From NCBI GenBank assembly GCA_964569315.1, contig CAZMUZ010000168.1, positions 1 through 6,213 on the forward strand: 6,213 nucleotides of DNA, read 5' to 3'. Source of the DNA: CADEFF01 sp964569315. Lineage in GTDB: Bacteria > Pseudomonadota > Alphaproteobacteria > Dongiales > Dongiaceae. The first letter of the stretch is position 1. Every line of letters starts with the position of its first letter. A program made the position numbers and the translations under genes. The notes under the pieces are model-generated. The model had not been told where the DNA came from. It made no database searches and saw nothing but the letters and a program-made list of their open reading frames with translations. This document shows positions 1 through 6,213 of this stretch, piece by piece.

Positions 1-37
1 GGGCGCCTTGGCTTGCCCGTTCAGTCACGGTTGATGC

Positions 38-44
38 GAGGGGG
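38..44 (+). promoter_or_regulatory. Ribosome binding site of the Tat carbonic-anhydrase-like gene
   Basis: A GAGGGGG stretch lies 7 bases before the ATG at 52. It decides the start: a TTG in the same frame at 13 would add 13 residues but has nothing comparable upstream in the few bases visible. Confidence 0.7.
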
Positions 45-51
45 AAACCAC

Positions 52-606
52 ATGCGAGACTCGATCCATCATCATCGGACCGATTGCCTCGGATGCCATG
101 CGGGGCTCGGGCGGCGGCGTTTCATGAGTTTGGCCGGCGGAACCGGGCTCGCCCTGCTGCTCGGCGGCTTCCCGCGCATCGTGCAGGCGGGCACGGCGAA
201 GGCGCTCATGCTGAGCTGCATGGATTACCGGCTGATCGACGACACCGTGCGCTTCATGGATTCGCAAGGGCTGCAGAACGATTACGACCATGTCGTGCTG
301 GCGGGCGCGTCGCTGGGCGTGATGAGCGACAAGTTCGCCGGCTGGGGCGACACCTTCTGGCAGCATCTGGAGATCGCGATCCAGCTCCATCACATCGAGG
401 AAGTGATCGCCATCGATCATCGCGATTGCGGCGCCTACAAGCTCGTGCTCGGCGCCGACGCGGTCGCTTCGCCGGAAAAGGAAACCTCGGCCCATGCCGA
501 TATCCTTGCCGACTTCAGCCGCGCGGTGAAAGCCCGGCACGACAAGCTCGGCGTGCAGGCCTATCTCATGGCGCTCGACGGGTCGGTGGAAAACATCGCC
601 ATTTGA
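52..606 (+). CDS. Tat-exported beta-carbonic anhydrase-like protein
   Basis: Predicted 184-residue zinc protein of the beta-carbonic anhydrase superfamily, which interconverts CO2 and bicarbonate. The expected ligand motifs are present: C56-M-D58-Y-R60 (CxDxR) and H123-R-D-C126 followed by GAYK (HxxC), giving Cys/His/Cys zinc ligands plus the Asp-Arg dyad. Residues 20-26 (GRRRFMS) fit the twin-arginine consensus; a hydrophobic stretch follows (about 27-40) and a likely cleavage site after VQA (44-46). The mature protein (about 138 residues) would therefore be exported folded to the periplasm, uncommon for this family. Mature length is short, but a C-terminal strand resembling the family end is present, so it does not look truncated. 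Odd points: the Arg-Asn-Ala-Gly element usually found after the first motif reads LAGAS (83-87), and the signal N-region holds HHH (6-8) and CLGCH (12-16). Superfamily membership is fairly sure; enzymatic activity is inferred and could be absent. No functional partner is visible nearby. Confidence 0.82.
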   Translation: MRDSIHHHRTDCLGCHAGLGRRRFMSLAGGTGLALLLGGFPRIVQAGTAKALMLSCMDYRLIDDTVRFMDSQGLQNDYDHVVLAGASLGVMSDKFAGWGDTFWQHLEIAIQLHHIEEVIAIDHRDCGAYKLVLGADAVASPEKETSAHADILADFSRAVKARHDKLGVQAYLMALDGSVENIAI

Positions 607-615
607 GATGGCGAT

Positions 616-658
616 CGAGGCCGTCCGGCAGTTCCTGCCGGACGCGACTGCGGCCTCG
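616..658. terminator. Nested inverted repeat between convergent genes, probable bidirectional terminator
   Basis: An inner perfect 8-bp stem (623-630 GTCCGGCA with 636-643 TGCCGGAC) closes a 5-base loop. An outer 7-bp stem (616-622 CGAGGCC with 652-658 GGCCTCG) encloses it, with an unpaired bulge at 644-651. The structure begins 10 bases after the stop of the rightward gene and ends one base from the stop of the leftward gene. No T-run follows on either strand, so it is either a GC-rich intrinsic terminator of weak type or an RNA 3'-end stabiliser. Confidence 0.6.
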
Positions 659-659
659 C

Positions 660-1463
660 TCAGCGGAACTCGATCCGCTTCTTCACACCGTTGGTGAAGT
701 CGAACACCAGCGTCTTGACGCCGCAGAAGCTCGCCCTGGTCTTGAAGGTCTGTCTGTTCATGCGCATCAGCTCGCTCGAATAGAAATCGACCTGCGAGGC
801 ATGCGCCATGAACAGCTTGCTGGCGCCGGTGATGAGCGGTCCATGGGCGGCGGAGATCGCCAGCGGCACGATGTCCCGGTTGTCGGGGTGGCGAAGGAAA
901 TCGATCGCCGCCTCGCTCACGCCGGGCGACCAGGCGCTGAACAGATCGTCGAGCGCGATGATGCCGACCTGCGAGATGCAGGCTCGCGCAAGATTGAGGT
1001 CGTGGAGCACGGCCGCATATTCGTGCGATCCGTCGACGCTGAAGAGGCGAACGTCGGACCCGAATATTCCCGGCGCGGCCGACACCGCGATCGTCTCCGA
1101 TGCGCAACGCCGGATATCGACACGATCCATCGGAACCGAGAATCGCTCCAGATTCGAGCGAAACTCCTGCTCGAAATCCGGGACGCGCTTCATCTCGAAG
1201 AGGTCGACCGCGACCGCTCGTTCCTCATCCGTCAATGACAGCGCGAGCGCGATGAAGAGCTTGCCGTGATAGACCCCGATCTCGGCAACGTCGCCGGCGA
1301 GCGCATGAAGCCTTTGCGCTTCGAGCAGCGACCACAGGATCGACAGCGAACCCCGCTGCAACCATCCCTCCACCTGCCGGTGGCCGCGCATGCAATATTC
1401 CGTGAGCGGTTGCATGTCTGCGGGAGCCAAGTTTCGCCGTGCGGGACCCGGCAACCAGACCAT
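660..1463 (-). CDS. Class I SAM-dependent methyltransferase (Methyltransf_24/TylF-like)
   Basis: A 267-residue protein with a Rossmann-type methyltransferase core. Visible motifs: motif I for SAM binding, AEIGVYHGK (60-68); an acidic residue ending the next strand, D87 in VAVDLFE; VDGSHEY (143-149) followed by D155; then GIIALDDL (167-174), whose aspartates suit metal or substrate binding. The DGSH...DD pattern is typical of the Methyltransf_24 and macrocin-O-methyltransferase-like group, which often methylates sugars or other small hydroxylated substrates. The substrate cannot be read from sequence. There is no signal peptide or membrane segment, so it is probably cytoplasmic. The start at 1463 is the longest option; its AGGA is only 3 bases from the ATG, so Met17 (1415) or Met25 (1391) remain possible. 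It lies 192 bases downstream of secA on the same strand and converges with the carbonic-anhydrase-like gene. No glycan or secondary-metabolite genes flank it. Hand counts of six 60-base lines gave about 61% GC, against 65-75% in lines sampled from secA and argJ. Confidence 0.85.
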   Translation of the reverse strand: MVWLPGPARRNLAPADMQPLTEYCMRGHRQVEGWLQRGSLSILWSLLEAQRLHALAGDVAEIGVYHGKLFIALALSLTDEERAVAVDLFEMKRVPDFEQEFRSNLERFSVPMDRVDIRRCASETIAVSAAPGIFGSDVRLFSVDGSHEYAAVLHDLNLARACISQVGIIALDDLFSAWSPGVSEAAIDFLRHPDNRDIVPLAISAAHGPLITGASKLFMAHASQVDFYSSELMRMNRQTFKTRASFCGVKTLVFDFTNGVKKRIEFR

Positions 1464-1655
1464 GGTTCCTGCCCGGCGGCAAGCCGGCCACCCGCCCCGA
1501 TGGCGTGACCCTGGTTCTACCCCGCGCGGCGATCCTCGAAGGGAGCAATCCGACGCGGCTGTTTCGGGCGGATTCGTCGGCGGAAACGGCCGAGGTCGGG
1601 CGGCGGCCCGGTCCGTGCGATGCGCGTCAGGGACGGTCTCTGCGCGGCCTCGCGC
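1464..1655. other. Intergenic gap between secA end and methyltransferase start
   Basis: No gene is supported here; reading frames crossing it have no family resemblance. It should hold the 3' end of the secA transcript and, if independently transcribed, the methyltransferase promoter. The only structure I see is a short inverted repeat (1597-1601 CGGGC with 1606-1610 GCCCG, 4-base loop) about 45 bases past the secA stop. It has no adjacent T-run on the - strand and is at best a weak terminator. I see no convincing -35/-10 pair, so co-transcription with secA cannot be excluded. Confidence 0.5.
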
Positions 1656-4400
<2,745 letters not shown>

Positions 4401-4404
4401 CGAT

Positions 4405-4409
4405 ACCTC
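4405..4409 (-). promoter_or_regulatory. secA ribosome binding site
   Basis: On the - strand GAGGT ends 4 bases before the ATG at 4400 (reads ACCTC on the + strand). It supports that start over the in-frame ATG at 4436, which would add 12 residues and has no purine-rich site in front. Confidence 0.7.
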
Positions 4410-4428
4410 GGGGACAATCGAGGGGACG

Positions 4429-4471
4429 GCCGGCATGTCCGGAACGGGCAGGCCGCGCTGCCCCTGCCGGC
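4429..4471 (-). promoter_or_regulatory. GC-rich secA leader with competing hairpins
   Basis: The stretch between the predicted secA promoter and ribosome binding site can fold in at least three ways. GGGCAG (4446-4451) pairs with CTGCCC (4458-4463). GGCAGG (4447-4452) pairs with CCTGCC (4463-4468). The self-complementary GCCGGC at 4429-4434 pairs with its copy at 4466-4471. The first two share bases and exclude each other; the third can enclose the first but competes with the second. A regulatory role is inference from structure only. Confidence 0.35.
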
Positions 4472-4482
4472 GGGCCGCTAGA

Positions 4483-4512
4483 CAGATAGGCCCGCCTCCT
4501 GGGCCTGTCAAC
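4483..4512 (-). promoter_or_regulatory. Predicted secA sigma-70 promoter
   Basis: On the - strand a perfect TTGACA (4511-4506) is followed after 17 bases by TATCTG (4488-4483). Read against the alphaproteobacterial consensus CTTGAC-N17-CTATAT, the site is GTTGAC-N17-CTATCT, 5 of 6 matches in each box. The predicted start near 4476 would give a leader of about 75 bases. It is the best promoter match in the window and is correctly placed for secA. Confidence 0.65.
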
Positions 4513-4610
4513 GAGGCCCGGGCGCGCAACCCGCCATTCCGCCGGGGCGCCGCGGTGCAGGATTCCGGCGATTTTCGAGCCTCGCCGCTTCGCGCGAAAC
4601 CTTGCCGCCC

Positions 4611-4647
4611 GATGCCCGACCTGATGCCCGAATCGTCATGCGAATCG
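4611..4647. repeat. Imperfect 12-base-period direct repeats upstream of the parvulin gene
   Basis: GATGCCCGA occurs at 4611-4619 and 4623-4631, and CGAATCG at 4629-4635 and 4641-4647; both pairs are offset by exactly 12 bases. Three degenerate 12-base units can be read. They lie 108 to 144 bases before the parvulin start, where an activator or repressor site could sit. Function is unknown and chance is possible in GC-rich DNA. Confidence 0.4.
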
Positions 4648-4740
4648 CGACCGATTGGCCTTGCGCAGAGGGGGGTGCTGTGCATGATGGCCCCGCGCCG
4701 ATCGGCAGCTTCAGCGCTGGACGGCCCGCATCATTCGCTC

Positions 4741-4747
4741 AAGGGAG
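4741..4747 (+). promoter_or_regulatory. Parvulin gene ribosome binding site
   Basis: AAGGGAG sits 7 bases before the ATG at 4755. This picks that start over in-frame starts further upstream, such as 4602, and the resulting N-terminus is a proper signal peptide. Confidence 0.8.
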
Positions 4748-4754
4748 CTCTCTC

Positions 4755-5585
4755 ATGCGCTTGGCAATCGTCGCCGGTCTCGCGGCTGCGGTGTTCCTGT
4801 TCGTCCCCGCCATGGCGGAGGAAGACCCGGTGGCCGCGGTGGTCAATGGCAAGGAGATCCATCGTTCGGCGGTGATGGCGACCGCCGAAGGGCTCCCCGA
4901 CGCTTACCGGCAGAACCTCGACAAGATCTATCCGGCGCTGCTCGAGCGCATGGTGAGCCTCGAGCTGCTCGCCGAGGCGGGCCGCAAGGAAAACCTGATC
5001 GAGGACGCCGAGGTCAAGGCGCTCATCAAGGCCTATGAGGAAGAAGCGATCCGGCGCGTCTATATGGAACGGCTCATCGCGACGGCCGTAACGGACGCGG
5101 CCATGAAGACCGAATTCGACAGCTACATCGCCGCCAACCCGCCGCAGCCGGAGGTGCGCGCCCGCCATATCCTGGTTGCGACCAAGGAAGAGGCAGACGC
5201 GGTCATCAAGGAGCTCGAGGGCGGCGCCAAGTTCGAGGACCTCGCCAAGGCGAAATCGACCGACCCGGCGGCGCAGAACGGCGGCGATCTCGGCTACTTC
5301 ACCGCGGCCGAGATGGTGAAGCCCTTCGCCGACGCGGCCTTCGCGCTCGAGAAGGGAACCTATTCCAAGACGCCGGTGCAGACCGAGTTCGGCTGGCATG
5401 TGATCTATGTCGAGGACAAGCGGCAGCGGGCCGCCCCCACCTTCGACGAGCTCAAGGCCGAGATCCAGAATCAGCTTTCGCAGGAAGCGATCGATGCGAA
5501 GATCGTCGAGCTGCGCAAGACGGCCGATGTGAAGATGTTCAATCAGGACGGCACGCCGATGACGGCGCCCGTCGTGACGCCCTAG
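4755..5585 (+). CDS. Periplasmic parvulin-type peptidyl-prolyl cis-trans isomerase
   Basis: A 276-residue foldase that isomerises proline peptide bonds in exported proteins. Residues 1-21 form a Sec signal peptide: short basic start, hydrophobic core, cleavage after AMA (19-21). No cysteine follows the cleavage site, and I see none in the protein, so it should be soluble in the periplasm and not a PrsA-like lipoprotein. Residues about 25-130 form a charged, helical SurA/PrsA-like N-terminal segment probably used for chaperoning. The rotamase domain (about 133-223) shows EVRARHILV (133-141), GGDLGYF (176-182) and FGWHVIYVED (212-221), with the conserved histidines H138 and H215. A helical tail of about 50 residues follows. 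It is divergent from secA, whose product probably exports it, and 41 bases upstream of argJ on the same strand. SurA and PpiD are less likely: SurA is longer and PpiD carries a membrane anchor. No terminator is visible between this gene and argJ. Confidence 0.93.
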   Translation: MRLAIVAGLAAAVFLFVPAMAEEDPVAAVVNGKEIHRSAVMATAEGLPDAYRQNLDKIYPALLERMVSLELLAEAGRKENLIEDAEVKALIKAYEEEAIRRVYMERLIATAVTDAAMKTEFDSYIAANPPQPEVRARHILVATKEEADAVIKELEGGAKFEDLAKAKSTDPAAQNGGDLGYFTAAEMVKPFADAAFALEKGTYSKTPVQTEFGWHVIYVEDKRQRAAPTFDELKAEIQNQLSQEAIDAKIVELRKTADVKMFNQDGTPMTAPVVTP

Positions 5586-5611
5586 CCGGCCGACGGACCA
5601 GGGGACGACCC

Positions 5612-5619
5612 AGGGGGAG
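5612..5619 (+). promoter_or_regulatory. argJ ribosome binding site
   Basis: AGGGGGAG ends 7 bases before the ATG at 5627, a strong site at ideal spacing that fixes the argJ start. It lies inside the 41-base gap after the parvulin stop. Confidence 0.8.
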
Positions 5620-5626
5620 TTTCGTC

Positions 5627-6213
5627 ATGCCACCGCGCTCGCCGCTCGCGCCCGCCGAGACGCCGGCCCTGCCGGCGATCGCGGGCGTTCGCCTCGCCGC
5701 CGCCGCCTGCGAGATCCGCTATCGTGGCCGCAACGACGCGGCGCTTCTCGTCTTCGACCCGGGCAGCACGATCGCGGGCGTCCTGACCCGCTCCTTGACC
5801 GCCTCGGCCCCGGTCGAGCTTTGCCGCCGCAACCTGAAGGCGGGGACGGCGCGCGGCATCCTCGTCAATGCCGGCAACGCCAATGCCTTCACCGGGAAGC
5901 TCGGCGAGGCCGCGGTAAAGCGGTCGGCCGCCGCGGCGGCCGCCGCGCTCGGCTGCAGGACGGGCGAGATCTTCCTCGCCTCGACCGGCGTGATCGGCGA
6001 GCCGCTGCCGGTCGAGAAACTGACCGACGGCCTGCCGCGCTTGGTCGCCGGCCTCGCCGCGGACGGATGGCGCCAGGCGGCCGAAGCCATCATGACGACC
6101 GACACCTTTCCGAAGGTCGCCACACGGCGGACCGAGATCGGCGGCGTGCCCGTCGCCATCAACGGCATCGCCAAGGGCTCGGGCATGATCGCGCCCGACA
6201 TGGCGACCATGCT
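5627..6213 (+). CDS. argJ: Glutamate N-acetyltransferase / ornithine acetyltransferase ArgJ (5' part)
   Basis: Partial: 195 full codons and two bases, running off the window with no stop; the family is about 400 residues. ArgJ moves the acetyl group from N-acetylornithine to glutamate in the cyclic arginine pathway; bifunctional versions also use acetyl-CoA. Diagnostic segments: IAGVRLA (18-24), the VFDPGSTIAGVLTRS region (42-56), NAGNANAFTG (81-90), STGVIGEPL (119-127) whose T120-G121 form the oxyanion hole, EAIMTTDTFPK (153-163), and KGSGMIAPDMATM (183-195). T194 is the expected autocleavage nucleophile: the precursor splits between A193 and T194 into alpha and beta chains, so the window holds essentially the whole alpha chain. 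Cytoplasmic; no signal peptide. It probably shares a transcript with the parvulin gene 41 bases upstream. A seven-alanine run (101-107) coincides with a perfect DNA palindrome. Whether this ArgJ is mono- or bifunctional cannot be told. Confidence 0.95.
   Translation, partial: MPPRSPLAPAETPALPAIAGVRLAAAACEIRYRGRNDAALLVFDPGSTIAGVLTRSLTASAPVELCRRNLKAGTARGILVNAGNANAFTGKLGEAAVKRSAAAAAAALGCRTGEIFLASTGVIGEPLPVEKLTDGLPRLVAGLAADGWRQAAEAIMTTDTFPKVATRRTEIGGVPVAINGIAKGSGMIAPDMATM

Larger units (their letters stand above)
4401..4754. other. Divergent regulatory region between secA and the parvulin gene
   Basis: 354 bases without a supported gene. Leftward it holds the secA ribosome binding site, leader and promoter. 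Rightward it must hold the promoter for the parvulin-argJ unit, which I cannot place firmly. The best pair is TTGCGC (4661-4666) with CATGAT (4683-4688), 16 bases apart, a poor match. A 12-base-period repeat lies just upstream of that pair. No SecM-like leader peptide with its own ribosome binding site is visible in front of secA. Confidence 0.6.

Noticed and set aside
85..99. CLGCH as a c-type haem attachment site
   Set aside because: It lies in the N-region of the Tat signal, before the twin arginines, so it would stay in the cytoplasm and be removed; c-type haem is attached in the periplasm. Kept only as a curiosity in the findings.
25..1107. A 360-codon open frame on the - strand over the carbonic-anhydrase-like gene and the end of the methyltransferase
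   Set aside because: Arg/His/Ala-rich shadow product that overlaps two well-supported genes; no family resemblance.
84..1238. A 384-codon open frame on the + strand running through both left-hand genes
   Set aside because: It is out of frame with the clear CxDxR/HxxC protein and antisense to the methyltransferase; composition is typical of a shadow frame.
1597..1610. Short inverted repeat as a secA intrinsic terminator
   Set aside because: Only 5 bp with a 4-base loop and no T-run on the - strand; too weak to annotate as a terminator on its own.
4434..4436. In-frame ATG 12 codons upstream of the chosen secA start, or a short SecM-like leader peptide
   Set aside because: It has no ribosome binding site and is in frame with secA, so it cannot be a separate leader peptide; the N-terminus beginning at 4400 matches known SecA proteins.
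4661..4688. TTGCGC/CATGAT as the parvulin promoter
   Set aside because: Only 3 and 4 matches to the sigma-70 boxes with 16-base spacing, common by chance; mentioned under the intergenic region but not called.
5719..6210. A 163-codon open frame on the - strand at the right edge
   Set aside because: It is antisense to argJ, whose diagnostic motifs on the + strand are clear; argJ simply has no stop within the window.

Overview
The window looks like core chromosome of a high-GC alphaproteobacterium. The reasons are the alphaproteobacterial style of the SecA and ArgJ sequences, the strong GC preference at third codon positions, a secA promoter resembling the alphaproteobacterial sigma-70 consensus, and the gene order secA / exported parvulin / argJ, which I recall from other alphaproteobacteria. 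I cannot name the genus. No phage, insertion sequence, CRISPR array, tRNA or rRNA is visible.

Left part (1-1655): a small beta-carbonic-anhydrase-like protein with a twin-arginine signal peptide (+ strand, 52-606) converges on a class I SAM-dependent methyltransferase (- strand, 660-1463). The two stop codons are 53 bases apart, and that gap is almost filled by a nested inverted repeat that probably terminates both transcripts. The methyltransferase is somewhat lower in GC than the genes to its right. A gap of 192 bases with no gene separates it from secA.

Middle (1656-4400): a complete secA on the - strand, 914 residues, with all ATPase motifs and the C-terminal zinc-binding tail intact.

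Right part (4401-6213): a 354-base divergent intergenic region carries a good secA promoter, a GC-rich secA leader able to form alternative hairpins, and short 12-base-period direct repeats in front of the rightward genes. Rightward lie a periplasmic parvulin-type peptidyl-prolyl isomerase (4755-5585) and, 41 bases later, the start of argJ (5627 to the window end). The window cuts argJ at its autoproteolysis motif.

Functionally, SecA drives export of unfolded proteins through SecYEG. The divergent parvulin carries a Sec-type signal peptide, so it is probably both a SecA substrate and a folding helper for other exported proteins. ArgJ (arginine biosynthesis) appears to share the parvulin transcript for reasons of layout rather than function. 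The carbonic-anhydrase-like protein would leave the cell already folded, by Tat instead of Sec. I found no convincing new multi-gene system; the most unusual items are the Tat-targeted carbonic anhydrase homologue and the secA leader.
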